Source of the DNA: Nonomuraea sp. NEAU-A123
GTDB taxonomy: Bacteria > Actinomycetota > Actinomycetes > Streptosporangiales > Streptosporangiaceae
Direction of reading: 5' to 3'
Length of the DNA stretch: 64,000 nucleotides
Assembly (NCBI RefSeq): GCF_018603905.1
Contig: NZ_JAHFZZ010000006.1
Coordinates: 310,001-374,000, forward strand
Shown one piece after another: positions 33,452 to 42,261 of the stretch (within the stretch, counting starts at the first letter, position 1; each line of letters opens with the position of its first letter). The position numbers and the translations under genes were made by a program. Below the pieces are notes generated by a model. The model did not search any database and had not been told where the DNA came from. It saw nothing but the letters and a program-made list of their open reading frames with translations.

Positions 33452-34201
33452 ATGAGCACTGTGGCACTGATCACCGGAGCGGCGAGCGGCATCGGGGCCG
33501 CGGTGGCACGGCGGCTGTCGGCGGGCGGGGCCAAGTGCGTCATCCTCGACCTCGACGGCGAAGGCGCCGAGCGCATCGCCAAGGAGGTCGGCGGCGTGTG
33601 GCTGGCCGGTGACGTCAGCACCGAGGAGGCCTCGCGGGCGGCCGTCGCGCTCGCCGAGGACACCTACGGCCGGCTCGACCTGGTGCACCTCAACGCGGGG
33701 ATCTCGGGCGGGGTGGACCTGGCGGCGTTCGACGTCGAGCGATACCGCAGGGTCGTCGGGGTGAACGTGGACGGCGTGGTCTTCGGCGTCGCCGCCTGCC
33801 TGCCGCTGCTCCGGCGCTCGGGTGGCGGCGCGATCGTGGTCACCTCGTCGCTGGCCGGCCTCGTCGGCTTCGGCGGCGACCCGATCTACACGATGACCAA
33901 GCACGCCGTGGTCGGGCTCGTCAGGGCGCTGGCCGGTCCGCTGGCCAAGGAGGGGATCAGGATCGGCGCCGTCTGCCCGGGGTTCACGGACACGCCGCTG
34001 GTGGCGGGGGCGCGGGAGATGTTCGTCAACGCCGGGTTCCCGTTGCTGAGTGCCGCCGACGTCGCCGCGGCCGTGGAAAGCGCCTTCTACGCCGACGAGC
34101 CAGGCACGCTGCTCATCGTGCAACCAGGAAGGCAGCCGGTAGCGTACCGTTATGCGGGCGTTCCCGGCCCGGCTGGAGGTCAGCTCCCACCAGCGCCTTG
34201 A
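33452..34201 (+). CDS. Short-chain dehydrogenase/reductase
   Basis: The 249-residue protein has the classical SDR TGAASGIG cofactor loop (residues 9-16). An Asp-Leu-Asp after beta-2 suggests NAD(H) preference. It also has NAG in the LHLNAGISG segment, catalytic Ser in VVTSSLAG and YxxxK in YTMTKHAVVG. It starts 19 bp after the phosphotransferase gene with GGGGAG upstream, so the pair probably works in one pathway, such as oxidation of a hydroxyacyl substrate. The exact substrate is unknown. Confidence 0.9.
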   Translation: MSTVALITGAASGIGAAVARRLSAGGAKCVILDLDGEGAERIAKEVGGVWLAGDVSTEEASRAAVALAEDTYGRLDLVHLNAGISGGVDLAAFDVERYRRVVGVNVDGVVFGVAACLPLLRRSGGGAIVVTSSLAGLVGFGGDPIYTMTKHAVVGLVRALAGPLAKEGIRIGAVCPGFTDTPLVAGAREMFVNAGFPLLSAADVAAAVESAFYADEPGTLLIVQPGRQPVAYRYAGVPGPAGGQLPPAP

Positions 34202-34295
34202 TCGACCGCAAGTCCCTTGCAAGTACTGATATATACCGTGAGAAGGGCTGGGAGAGGTGTCCCGGCCCTTGTCCACGCGCGAGGGTGGAGGCTCC

Positions 34296-35681
34296 GTGAT
34301 ACCCACCGATGGCAAACACGCACGTCGACGGCCGCCATGGCCGATCGCGTTAGGCGTAGGAATCCTCGCGATAGCGCTCGTCGCGGGGATCATGGTGTAC
34401 GCGGGCACGCGGAGCGGCCCTCGCGACGGGTACAAGGGCGGCGAGGTCGCCCAGGTCCAGCCGAGCGAGCCGCCGCCGACGCTGCAGCAGCCGCCCACCT
34501 TGGACGACTGGCCGCGCTGGGGCGTCACCCACACCCAGTACAGCGCCGACAACACGCCTCGCGAGATCACCGAGCAGGCCAAGGGCATTCTCGGCCGGGT
34601 CCCCATGCTGCAGAACCAGCACATCATGGGCTGGGGTGTGGGCAATCCGGAGCCGAGCCCCGGACAGTTCAACTTGCGAGATCTCGACCGGCGGCTGAAG
34701 CTCATGGCCTCATCGCGGGCCGTCCCGATCATCACGCTGTGCTGCGCGCCTGACTGGATGAAGGGCGGGCAGGCCGGCCGTACGGACTGGTCCAAGAACC
34801 ACACGGTCGCCCCCAAGCCCGAGCACTTCGACGACTACGCCAAGCTCGCCGTGAAGATCGCCAAGCAGTATCCGACGGTCAAGTACTTCATGGTGTGGAA
34901 CGAGTTCAAGGGCTTCTGGAACCCGGCCACGAACCGCTGGGACGCCGAGGGCTACACGGAGCTGTACAACAAGGTCTACACGGCGCTGAAGAAGGTGAAC
35001 GGCGACATCCAGGTCGGCGGTCCGTACATCCCGGTCGAGACCAACTCCGGCAAGTCCCCCTCGGAGCTCAGCGGCCCGTGGGGCACGGTCGACCAGCGCG
35101 CGCTGGATGCGATCGAGTACTGGATCGAGCACAAGAAGGGCGCCGACTTCATCGTCGTCGACGGGGCCTCGATGACCAACGACAAGGCCAACGTCCCGGA
35201 CGACTTCGCCGCCCAGGCCAAGTTCGGCGCGGTCACCACCTGGCTCAAGCAGAAGAGCAACGACATGCCGGTGTGGTGGGCGGAGTGGTACGTCGAGCCT
35301 GCCAACTCCGGCTGGACCGAGGACAAGCGCACCGCCGTCCAGGCCACGACGCTGATGGAGTTCGCCAAGAGCGGCGTGACGTCGGCGCTCTACTGGAACC
35401 CGGAGCAGAAGGGCGGGGCGCAGTGTCCCGGCTGCCTCTGGTCGTCCGAGACGGGGCAGGAAATGCCTATGGCGGGGCTGCTGAGCGGGTTCACCAAGTG
35501 GTTCCCCGCCGGGGTGCAACTGGAGCCGGTGACCACCTCCGACCAGCGGATCAAGGTGCTGGGGCAGGAACGGCAGGTCATCATGGTGAACACGGCCAAC
35601 ACGAGCGTCACCGCCACCGTGGACGGCAAGCGGGTGACCTTGAAGCCGTACGAGATCCAGTGGGCGGGCCGCGGGACCTGA
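34296..35681 (+). CDS. Membrane-anchored GH39-like glycoside hydrolase
   Basis: From GTG 34296 the 461-residue protein has a basic N-terminus, one transmembrane anchor (about 16-38), a Pro/Gln linker and a TIM-barrel hydrolase. The probable acid/base glutamate is in YFMVWNEFKGFW and the nucleophile glutamate in VWWAEWYVEP, as in clan A enzymes such as GH39 and PslG. A small beta domain ends the protein. PslG-type GH39 enzymes trim exopolysaccharide during secretion, which suits the glycan genes nearby. GGTGGAG lies 5 bp before the chosen GTG; GTG 34257 is less well placed. Confidence 0.75.
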   Translation: MIPTDGKHARRRPPWPIALGVGILAIALVAGIMVYAGTRSGPRDGYKGGEVAQVQPSEPPPTLQQPPTLDDWPRWGVTHTQYSADNTPREITEQAKGILGRVPMLQNQHIMGWGVGNPEPSPGQFNLRDLDRRLKLMASSRAVPIITLCCAPDWMKGGQAGRTDWSKNHTVAPKPEHFDDYAKLAVKIAKQYPTVKYFMVWNEFKGFWNPATNRWDAEGYTELYNKVYTALKKVNGDIQVGGPYIPVETNSGKSPSELSGPWGTVDQRALDAIEYWIEHKKGADFIVVDGASMTNDKANVPDDFAAQAKFGAVTTWLKQKSNDMPVWWAEWYVEPANSGWTEDKRTAVQATTLMEFAKSGVTSALYWNPEQKGGAQCPGCLWSSETGQEMPMAGLLSGFTKWFPAGVQLEPVTTSDQRIKVLGQERQVIMVNTANTSVTATVDGKRVTLKPYEIQWAGRGT

Positions 35682-36095
35682 CGCGTCTCCAGGACTGTCG
35701 CAGGCCCTCGATCGGATACCGGTCGGGGGCCTGTTCGCATGCCCGGATGCTTGGCCGGAGCGCCGCGCTTCGCCATTCTTCGAACCAATATTTGCCATCG
35801 CCCGGAATTCCATTGCCTAAGGCGACTTGCGCCGTTCAGAAAGACGTCGAGGTGAATTGCCACTCCGGTGATCATCGATGCGTCCGCTTGGGTTTGCCCA
35901 GGCCCCTGCGGGGCTCAGGTATCGCGCTCCATGTAGATGCTTTATCGCCAATTTACATCTGGCCCGCCCCCATGCCTTTCCCGCGATGATCGTCAAATTG
36001 CCCCCAAATATCCCTCCAACCCCTGTTTTCTCACCTTTTGGGTGCTAGCGTCCTATTTTGAAAGCCGAAATGGTGCTAGTGCACAGGGGGGAATC
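35682..36095 (+). other. 414-bp gap: GH39 terminator and AT-richer promoter region of the peptide gene
   Basis: After a hairpin at 35701-35733, GC content drops and no supported gene is seen until 36096. Runs such as CCAATTTACATC and CCCAAATATCCC are unusual for this genome. A direct repeat GGTGCTAG occurs at 36041-36048 and 36072-36079, 31 bp apart, with TATTTT between. This looks like a control region with a regulator spanning three helical turns. Confidence 0.5.
35701..35733 (+). terminator. Stem-loop terminator after the GH39-like gene
   Basis: CAGGCCCTCGA pairs with TCGGGGGCCTG (11 bp, one G-T) around an 11-nt loop, 19 bp after the stop codon. No T-run follows, as is common in GC-rich genomes. 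Confidence 0.75.
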
Positions 36096-36245
36096 ATGGT
36101 TCTCGGTAAGCTCTTCCCGGCTCACCGCACTGACTGGTGGGGCTGGCGTAGGCGCGGTTGCGGTCGTCGTCGCTGGGGTGGATGCGGCGGCGGATGCGGC
36201 GGCGGCGGCTGGGGCGGCGGCTGGCGCAGGCGGTGGTGGTGGTAG
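36096..36245 (+). CDS. Gly/Trp/Arg/Cys-rich 49-residue peptide
   Basis: ATG 36096 has GGGGGGAATC directly upstream, one of the best ribosome sites in the window. The peptide starts MVLGKLFPAHRTDWWGW, continues with clustered arginines, a GCG, GGC, GGGC run with three cysteines inside poly-glycine, and ends RRRWWW. The stop is 5 bp before the ABC exporter start. It could be a precursor of a modified peptide (Cys in a Gly tract recalls azole-forming microcins), a membrane-active peptide or a leader peptide controlling the exporter. No family is recognised. An overlapping frame (36058-36261) is also open, so coding status is uncertain. Confidence 0.5.
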   Translation: MVLGKLFPAHRTDWWGWRRRGCGRRRWGGCGGGCGGGGWGGGWRRRWWW

Positions 36246-36250
36246 CAGAG

Positions 36251-38032
36251 GTGCCACCTGAGAGCCGTCGGGTCTCCCAACGGCTCTCACTCACCGCTCA
36301 GCCCCTGGCGCCGACGGTGTCCATCCGGAACACCTTCCGGGCCTTCTGGCCGGACACACGCGGCGTCAGGCGGCTGTTCGCGGCCGGGATCGTGTTCTCG
36401 ATCCTGGCCGCTCTTTGTGAGGTGGCCGCCATCGGCCTGTTCGGTTACATCACCGACAAGGTCCTCAGCGAACGGGATCTGGGCGCCTTCTGGGCTCCCG
36501 CCGCTGCCTGGCTCGGCCTGGCCGTTCTGGCCGGTCTCGTCTCCTTCGCCGGCGCGTACGTCACCGCCGCGGGCGCCGAACGCTTTCTCCTCAAGCTCCG
36601 CGACCGCGTCTTCGGCCACGTTCAGACCCTCACACCCGATTTCTTCGAGAACCGTCGCCTCGGCGACCTGATGGCCAGACTCACCGACGACATCGAGTCC
36701 ATCGAGGAACTGGTCGGCTCGGGCCTGGTCAAGGTGTTCACCACGGTGGCGAGCGTGATCTTCTTCGCCGGCGCGGCGTTCGTCATCAGATGGGACCTGG
36801 CGCTGGTCACGTTCGCGCTGATCCCCGCGTTCCTGGTGGTCTCCAAGCTGTTCGCGTCCCGGTTCAGGAACGCCGCCGCCCGCGAGCGCACCAGCAACGG
36901 CACCATGAACAGCGTCATCGAGGAGAGCCTGTCCAACCAATCACTCGTCCAGGCCTTCAACCAGCAGCAGACCGAGGCCAGGCATCTGCACCGCGAAGGC
37001 CGTACCTGGCTCCGCGCGAACCTGTCCCAAGCCTGGCTCTCCGGCCTCTACGGCCCGTCCGTACAGGTCCTCGAGACCATCTGCCTGATCGTCATCCTGG
37101 GCTTCGGCGCCTGGGAGATCGCCCAAGGCCGCCTCACGCTGGGTGGCCTGCTCGCCTTCGCCGCCTACCTCGCGTATCTGTACCCCGCCGTCCAGAGCCT
37201 GGGCGAACTCGCCCTCACCGTCTCGCAGGCCGCCGCCGGTTCGGACCGCGTGCTGGAGGTCCTGTCCGTACGCCCATCTGTCGTCGACCGCCCCACCGCC
37301 GTATCGGTGCGGGGGCGCAGCAAGGGCCGGATCGAGTTCTCGCGAGTCGGCTTCACCTACCCCAAGCGGATCAGAGCGACCCTGCGTGAGCTGTCGTTCG
37401 TGATCGAACCGGGGGAGCTCGTCGTCTGCACCGGACCCAGCGGCGCCGGCAAGTCCACGCTGGCCAAGCTGCTCCTGCGCTTCTACGACCCGAACACCGG
37501 CCGCATCCTTCTGGACGGCGAAGACCTGCGCGACCTGACCCGATCGTCGTTGCGCGACAGCATCACCCTCCTGCACCAGGAGAACCTGCTGTTCTCCGGC
37601 ACGGTCCGCGACAACATCACCTACGGCTCCCCGGACGCCGACGAAGACGCCGTGGTGCGGGCCGCCAAACTGGCCGACGTGCACGACTTCATCCAGACAT
37701 TGCCTCAGAATTACGACACACCGATCGGCCAGCGAGGCCGCCTCATGTCAGGCGGCCAACGCCAGCGCCTCGCCATCGCCCGCGCGATCCTGCGCGACGC
37801 GCCCGTACTGGTGCTGGACGAGCCGATGACCGGCCTGGACGTGGCCACCGCCGAGCGGGTGATGGAGCCGCTGCGCCGCCTGATGGAGGGGCGGACCACG
37901 CTGCTCATCACCCACGACCTGCGGCACGTGCCGGAGGGGGTACGCCGGATCGACCTGGAACCGGTACGACGCTCGGACCGAATCCGGCTCCGGCGTCCTT
38001 TCCTCGAAGTGCACGGCGAACGCGCTTCTTAG
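36251..38032 (+). CDS. ABC exporter (transmembrane and ATPase domains fused)
   Basis: The 593-residue half-transporter has six transmembrane helices (about 30-300) in an exporter-type arrangement. The ATPase has Walker A GPSGAGKST, a Q-loop in LLHQENLLFSG, ABC signature LMSGGQRQRL, Walker B VLVLDEP and H-loop ITHDLRH. The homodimer probably exports a peptide or lipid. GTG 36251 lies 5 bp after the peptide stop, and GGTGGTGG inside the peptide gene can act as ribosome site. GTG 36317 is an alternative. No peptidase C39 domain is present. Confidence 0.88.
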   Translation: MPPESRRVSQRLSLTAQPLAPTVSIRNTFRAFWPDTRGVRRLFAAGIVFSILAALCEVAAIGLFGYITDKVLSERDLGAFWAPAAAWLGLAVLAGLVSFAGAYVTAAGAERFLLKLRDRVFGHVQTLTPDFFENRRLGDLMARLTDDIESIEELVGSGLVKVFTTVASVIFFAGAAFVIRWDLALVTFALIPAFLVVSKLFASRFRNAAARERTSNGTMNSVIEESLSNQSLVQAFNQQQTEARHLHREGRTWLRANLSQAWLSGLYGPSVQVLETICLIVILGFGAWEIAQGRLTLGGLLAFAAYLAYLYPAVQSLGELALTVSQAAAGSDRVLEVLSVRPSVVDRPTAVSVRGRSKGRIEFSRVGFTYPKRIRATLRELSFVIEPGELVVCTGPSGAGKSTLAKLLLRFYDPNTGRILLDGEDLRDLTRSSLRDSITLLHQENLLFSGTVRDNITYGSPDADEDAVVRAAKLADVHDFIQTLPQNYDTPIGQRGRLMSGGQRQRLAIARAILRDAPVLVLDEPMTGLDVATAERVMEPLRRLMEGRTTLLITHDLRHVPEGVRRIDLEPVRRSDRIRLRRPFLEVHGERAS

Positions 38033-38156
38033 CCGACCTACCAGCAAGAACAGCAGCAATTGGTGACCAACCGCCCACATAAAGCGAAGATTCCACTACA
38101 ATCCGACGAAGATCTTTCAGGTTCTACGTTTCCGACCTCCGACGAGGAACCGCTTG

Positions 38157-39545
38157 ATGCCAGCTCACATACCTGTTCACCGTCGGGCCTTGCTCGTGCC
38201 GCTGGCCGTCGCGATCGTCGCCGGCACCGCGTGCGTGTGGGCGGTGGCCGAGGCGCCGGTCGAGGGGCGGACCCTCATGGCCTGGAGCTTAGGGACAGCC
38301 GCCGTCCTGCTGTGCGCCGCGATCACGTTCGGCTTGTACGGCCGCCAGCAGACACAGCAGCTCCGCGACCGTCTCCAGGCGATGGACGCCGACGTCGCCC
38401 AGCTCGCCGACCAGACGCTGCCCGCGCTGGTGAAGCGGTTGCGCGACGGGGCGTCGGTCGACACCGCGCTCGCCGAGGTCCACCGGCCCGCAGACCTGGC
38501 CCAGCAGCGCATCCTGTGGACGCTGGCGCAGGAGGTCGGCAGAGGTGACCGCATGCGCGCGGCCGCCATGTCGGCCTGTGCGAACGCCGCGGGCCGGGTC
38601 CAGGCACTGGCGACCAGCATGCTGGCCGATCTGCGGGAGATGGAGGACCGGCATGACGAGAAGGTCCTCGGCGACCTGCTGAGGCTGGACCACAGCACCG
38701 CGCAGGCGGGCCGGCTGGCCGACAGCATCGCCGTGCTGACCGGCGCGCGGTCCGGCCGGCGCTGGACCAAGCCGATCGTGATGGAGAGCATCATGCGCGG
38801 CGCGGTGGGCCGGATCAGCGCCTACCAGCGGGTCCGGGTGCACTCGGCCAGCACCGTCGCGATCGCCGGGCACGCCGCCGAAGGCGTCATGCACGCCCTC
38901 GCGGAGCTGATGGACAACGCCACCAGCTTCTCGCCTCCTTCCGAGGAGGTGCACGTGTACGTGGAAGAGGTGAGCACGGGCGTCGTGATCACCATCGAGG
39001 ACTGCGGTCTCGTCATGAGCGCCGTCGCGCTGAGCCGGGCCCGGCAGGCCGTCTCGTCCGAGCCGCTGGACCTGACGACGCTGTCCGGTACGCGCCTGGG
39101 CCTGGCCGTGGTGGGCTGCCTGGCCCGCAAGCACGACTTGACCGTCTCCTTCAGGCCGTCCTCACGCGGGGGCACCGGAGTGGTGGTCATGATCCCGCAG
39201 AAACTGGTCACACAGCCTCCGCCGCTCCCGGCGCCGGACCCGCCGCGTCCGCCGAGCGTTCCGGCCGCCCGCCGGGCGCCCTCCACGGCCGTGGCCGCCC
39301 CGGCGCCCGCCGAGCGCGTCGCGGACGGCGATCTGCCCAGGCGCCGGCGCGGCCAGACGCTCGCGGCGGCGACGTCCACGACGGCCGCGGCCGAGCCCAA
39401 GCCTCCGGCGAGGGACAGGCCCAAGCCGTCCCTATCCGACGCCGGAGCGAGATTCAGCGCTTTCCGCCAGGCCAGCCGGGGAACCGGTGGCGGCGCAACA
39501 CCTGCCGACACACCTGATGTCAGCGCAGAGGACGACACCCTGTGA
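38157..39545 (+). CDS. cvnA: Conservon sensor protein with HATPase domain (CvnA)
   Basis: The 462-residue protein has two N-terminal transmembrane helices (about 10-31 and 40-62), a helical region with LLRLDHSTAQAGRLADS (DHp-like His) and an ATPase domain with N-box ALAELMDNATSFSPP and GxxG-like LSGTRLGLAVV. The C-terminus is Pro/Ala-rich. This is the nitrate/nitrite-sensor-like first protein of conservons, which assemble with a roadblock protein, a DUF742 protein and a small GTPase at the membrane. GTG of the next gene overlaps its stop. Confidence 0.92.
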   Translation: MPAHIPVHRRALLVPLAVAIVAGTACVWAVAEAPVEGRTLMAWSLGTAAVLLCAAITFGLYGRQQTQQLRDRLQAMDADVAQLADQTLPALVKRLRDGASVDTALAEVHRPADLAQQRILWTLAQEVGRGDRMRAAAMSACANAAGRVQALATSMLADLREMEDRHDEKVLGDLLRLDHSTAQAGRLADSIAVLTGARSGRRWTKPIVMESIMRGAVGRISAYQRVRVHSASTVAIAGHAAEGVMHALAELMDNATSFSPPSEEVHVYVEEVSTGVVITIEDCGLVMSAVALSRARQAVSSEPLDLTTLSGTRLGLAVVGCLARKHDLTVSFRPSSRGGTGVVVMIPQKLVTQPPPLPAPDPPRPPSVPAARRAPSTAVAAPAPAERVADGDLPRRRRGQTLAAATSTTAAAEPKPPARDRPKPSLSDAGARFSAFRQASRGTGGGATPADTPDVSAEDDTL

Positions 39546-40033
39546 CCGACCAACAGATTGGAGGGAGGGCTGTCCGTCCGGTGTCGACGCCGGATGACCG
39601 TCCCAGAATCTCGATGAGAACCTCAGATCGCGACCTCGCCTGGCTGCTGGAGAACCTCTTGGAGCGGACGCCGCAGACCCGGCACGCCCTGGTGCTGTCG
39701 AAGGACGGCCTCAAGCTCTCCCACACCCACGCGCTTTCGGTGGACCGGGCCGATCAACTGGCCGCCATCGCCTCGGGTATCCAGAGCCTCGCCCACGGCG
39801 CGTCCATGGAGTTCGGCGACGGTTCCGGCGGGCTGCGGCAGTCCATGACGGAGTTCCACGGCGGGCTGCTGTTCATCGTGGAGGCGGGTGAGGGCGCCCA
39901 TCTCGCCGTCGTGGCGACCGATGACGCCGACCCCGGCATCATCGGTCACAACATGAACGAGCTGGTCGAGCAGATCGGGGAATATCTGACCGCCCCGCCG
40001 CGCGAACCCCAGCAGAGCAGCCGGGCACTATGA
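39542..40033 (+). CDS. cvnB: Conservon roadblock/LC7 protein (CvnB)
   Basis: The 163-residue protein has a roadblock/LC7 domain from about residue 27, typified by DLAWLLENLLERTPQTRHALVLSKDGL and IASGIQSLAHGASMEFG. Roadblock proteins act as GTPase regulators or scaffolds for the CvnD GTPase. GTGA overlap with cvnA and ATGA overlap with cvnC show tight coupling. The first 25 residues are longer than in most relatives and probably disordered. Confidence 0.94.
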   Translation: MTDQQIGGRAVRPVSTPDDRPRISMRTSDRDLAWLLENLLERTPQTRHALVLSKDGLKLSHTHALSVDRADQLAAIASGIQSLAHGASMEFGDGSGGLRQSMTEFHGGLLFIVEAGEGAHLAVVATDDADPGIIGHNMNELVEQIGEYLTAPPREPQQSSRAL

Positions 40034-40389
40034 TCTCGCGGCGAGTGGCGAGCGAGAACCCGGACCGGCTGTACACGGTCACCGGGGGACGCAGTCACAC
40101 GGACGAGAGCTCCATGGACATGGTCACCCTGATCGTGAGCGAATGCGATCCGACCCCGGGCATGCAGTCCGAGCACGTCAAGATCCTCCAGATGTGCCGC
40201 CAGCCGATGGCGGTCGTCGAGGTCTCCTCGGAGCTGAAACTGCCGATCAGCGTCGTCCGGATCCTGCTGTGCGACCTGCTCGACACCGGACGCATCACCG
40301 CCCGCCACCCGCCCAAGGCTCCCGCCAAGGCGCAACTGCCCAATCCCGAAATCCTGGAGCAGGTGCTAGTTGGACTTCAGAACCTCTGA
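40030..40389 (+). CDS. cvnC: Conservon DUF742 protein (CvnC)
   Basis: The 119-residue DUF742 protein has a winged-helix-like fold: HVKILQMCRQPMAVVEVSSELKLPISVVRILLCDLLDTGRI. It may bind DNA or proteins within the conservon complex. Start ATG overlaps the cvnB stop. The last 20 bases overlap the GTPase gene, which starts with TTG inside it. Confidence 0.94.
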   Translation: MISRRVASENPDRLYTVTGGRSHTDESSMDMVTLIVSECDPTPGMQSEHVKILQMCRQPMAVVEVSSELKLPISVVRILLCDLLDTGRITARHPPKAPAKAQLPNPEILEQVLVGLQNL

Positions 40390-40978
40390 CCCACCCGTCC
40401 GCACACCGCTGCGGAACACGATGACCACCGGACTCAAGATCGTGGTCGTCGGCGGGTTCGGCGTGGGCAAGACGACCATGGTCCGCTCGGTCAGCGAGAT
40501 CCGGCCGCTGAGCACCGAAGAGACGATGACCCAGGCAGGCTTGGGGATCGACGACGCGAGCGGCGTACAGACCAAGTCCACGACCACGGTGGCCTTCGAC
40601 TTCGGCCGCATCAGCCTGAACGACCAGATGGTGCTGTACCTGTTCGGGGCCCCGGGTCAGGAACGGTTCTGGTTCCTGTGGGACCGGCTGTTCTCGGGGA
40701 CGCTGGGGGCGGTGGTCCTGGTGGACGTCCGCCGCCTGGCCGATTCGTGGTACGCCATCGACCGGCTCGAACACCACGGAATGCCGTTCATCGTCGCGCG
40801 CAACAACTTCGACGAGCCGGCGCATCCCCTGGAAAAGATCCGGGAGGCACTGGACCTCTCCGACGACGTTCCGCTGATCGACTGCGACGCCCGCCAGCGT
40901 GACTCCAGCAAGGCCGTGCTGATCGCCCTCGTGAACCACCTCCACGCGCTGTCCTCCGCCCGAGGGGTTACCCGATGA
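40370..40978 (+). CDS. cvnD: Conservon small GTPase (CvnD)
   Basis: The 202-residue protein has Walker A GGFGVGKTT (near 28-36), a switch I threonine region with TKSTTTVAFDFGRI, and switch II FGAPGQERFWFLW. An RNNFD segment stands where NKxD is usual. MglA/Rab-like in fold, it is the switch of the Cvn complex. TTG 40370 is the likely start; ATG 40421 is an alternative immediately before the P-loop. GTGA-type coupling leads into the P450 gene. Confidence 0.93.
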   Translation: MDFRTSDPPVRTPLRNTMTTGLKIVVVGGFGVGKTTMVRSVSEIRPLSTEETMTQAGLGIDDASGVQTKSTTTVAFDFGRISLNDQMVLYLFGAPGQERFWFLWDRLFSGTLGAVVLVDVRRLADSWYAIDRLEHHGMPFIVARNNFDEPAHPLEKIREALDLSDDVPLIDCDARQRDSSKAVLIALVNHLHALSSARGVTR

Positions 40979-42204
40979 CCGACGTCCACTACACGCCCGA
41001 GCCTGTGCCGTTCTACGGCCCCCGGTTCCAGCAGGATCCGGATCAGCTGTACCGGGACATGCGGAAGGAGTACGGGCCGGTCGTCCCGGTCCTGCTCGAA
41101 GGCGACGTCTTCGCCTGGCTGGTGATCGGCTACCGCGAGCTCCGCTACGTCCTCACCAATCCGCAGCTCTTCGGCCGCGACTCCCGCCGGTGGAACGCCT
41201 GGGATCGCATCCCGCCGGACTGGCCGCTGATGGCGTTCGTCGGCTACCAGCCGTCCATTCTGTTCACCGAAGGCGCCGAGCATCAGCGGCGGGCCGGAGC
41301 CATCAGCGACGCCCTCGCCTCCGTCGACCAGTTCGAGCTGAGATCCCGCACCGAGAGGGCCGCCGACGGCCTGATCGACGCGTTCATCGGCCACGGCCGG
41401 GCCGACCTGATAGCCCAGTACGCCCAGCCGATGCCGCTGCTCTCCATCTCCACGCTGTTCGGCCTGCCGGACGCCGAGACGCCACGCCTGGTGGCGGACG
41501 TGACCGAACTGCTGAACACCGGACCCGGCGTCGTGGAGGCGCATCAGCGCGTCCAGGCCACGATGCAGCGGCTGCTCGACACCAAGCGCGAGCGCCCCGG
41601 TCCGGACCTGCCCTCACGCCTGGTGGCCCATCCCGCGGGACTCACCGACGAAGAGCTCATCCAGGACCTGGTCGTGTTGATGAGCGGCGGTCAGGAGCCG
41701 ACCGCCAACTGGATCGCCAACACCCTGCGGTTGATGCTGACCGACGAACGGTTCGCCGTGACCCTGTCGGGCGGCCGCCGCAGTGCCGGCCAGGCGCTGA
41801 ACGAGGTCATGTGGGAGGAGTCGCCCGCCCAGAACAGCCTGGGCCGCTGGGCGGTTCATGACACCCAGCTCGGCGGGCAGCGCATCCGGGCCGGCGACGC
41901 GCTCGTCATCGGTCTCGCCGCCGCGAACGCCGATCCGCAGGTACGGCCGGACTCCTACGGCGGCTCCGCCGGCAACCACGCGCACATGTCCTTCGGCCAC
42001 GGCGAGCACGGCTGCCCGCACCCGGCGCCGGAACTCGCCGAGGTCATCGCCTACACGGCCGTCGAGGTGCTCCTGGACCGGCTCCCGGACCTGGGGCTGT
42101 CGGTGCCCGCCGACGACCTCGTCTGGCGGCCGTCCTTCCGGCTGCGTGCCCTGTCGGCTCTGCCGGTCGAGTTCTCGCCCGGCTACGCCAGGGGATTGGG
42201 CTAG
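40975..42204 (+). CDS. Conservon cytochrome P450 without ExxR arginine (CYP157-like)
   Basis: The 409-residue P450 has the heme-binding loop FGHGEHGCPHP with axial cysteine and an I-helix SGGQEPTANW. The K-helix reads NEVMWEES, where tryptophan replaces the arginine of the near-universal ExxR motif. CYP157 enzymes encoded in Streptomyces conservons are known to lack this motif, so this fits that family rather than decay. Whether it is catalytic or a sensor is not established. ATG 40975 overlaps the cvnD stop (ATGA). Confidence 0.92.
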   Translation: MTDVHYTPEPVPFYGPRFQQDPDQLYRDMRKEYGPVVPVLLEGDVFAWLVIGYRELRYVLTNPQLFGRDSRRWNAWDRIPPDWPLMAFVGYQPSILFTEGAEHQRRAGAISDALASVDQFELRSRTERAADGLIDAFIGHGRADLIAQYAQPMPLLSISTLFGLPDAETPRLVADVTELLNTGPGVVEAHQRVQATMQRLLDTKRERPGPDLPSRLVAHPAGLTDEELIQDLVVLMSGGQEPTANWIANTLRLMLTDERFAVTLSGGRRSAGQALNEVMWEESPAQNSLGRWAVHDTQLGGQRIRAGDALVIGLAAANADPQVRPDSYGGSAGNHAHMSFGHGEHGCPHPAPELAEVIAYTAVEVLLDRLPDLGLSVPADDLVWRPSFRLRALSALPVEFSPGYARGLG

Positions 42205-42209
42205 AACCG

Positions 42210-42250
42210 CCGGTTGTGCGTCCCCGATGTCTCAGGGGACGCACAACCGG
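42210..42250. terminator. Perfect 16-bp hairpin between convergent genes
   Basis: CCGGTTGTGCGTCCCC and its exact reverse complement flank a 9-nt loop. The hairpin fills the 57-bp gap between the P450 stop (42204) and the hydrolase stop (42262) and can terminate both transcripts. Confidence 0.95.
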
Positions 42251-42261
42251 TCAGTTCGACG

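Noticed and set aside
36058..36261. 67-codon frame overlapping the peptide gene (ends TGA 36259)
   Set aside because: TTG start without a ribosome site and poor third-position GC, although an Ala/Val-rich hydrophobic stretch makes it not impossible.
38157..42204. Conservon as a novel system
   Set aside because: The gene order sensor, roadblock, DUF742, GTPase and P450 is well known in actinomycetes; only its neighbours are unusual.
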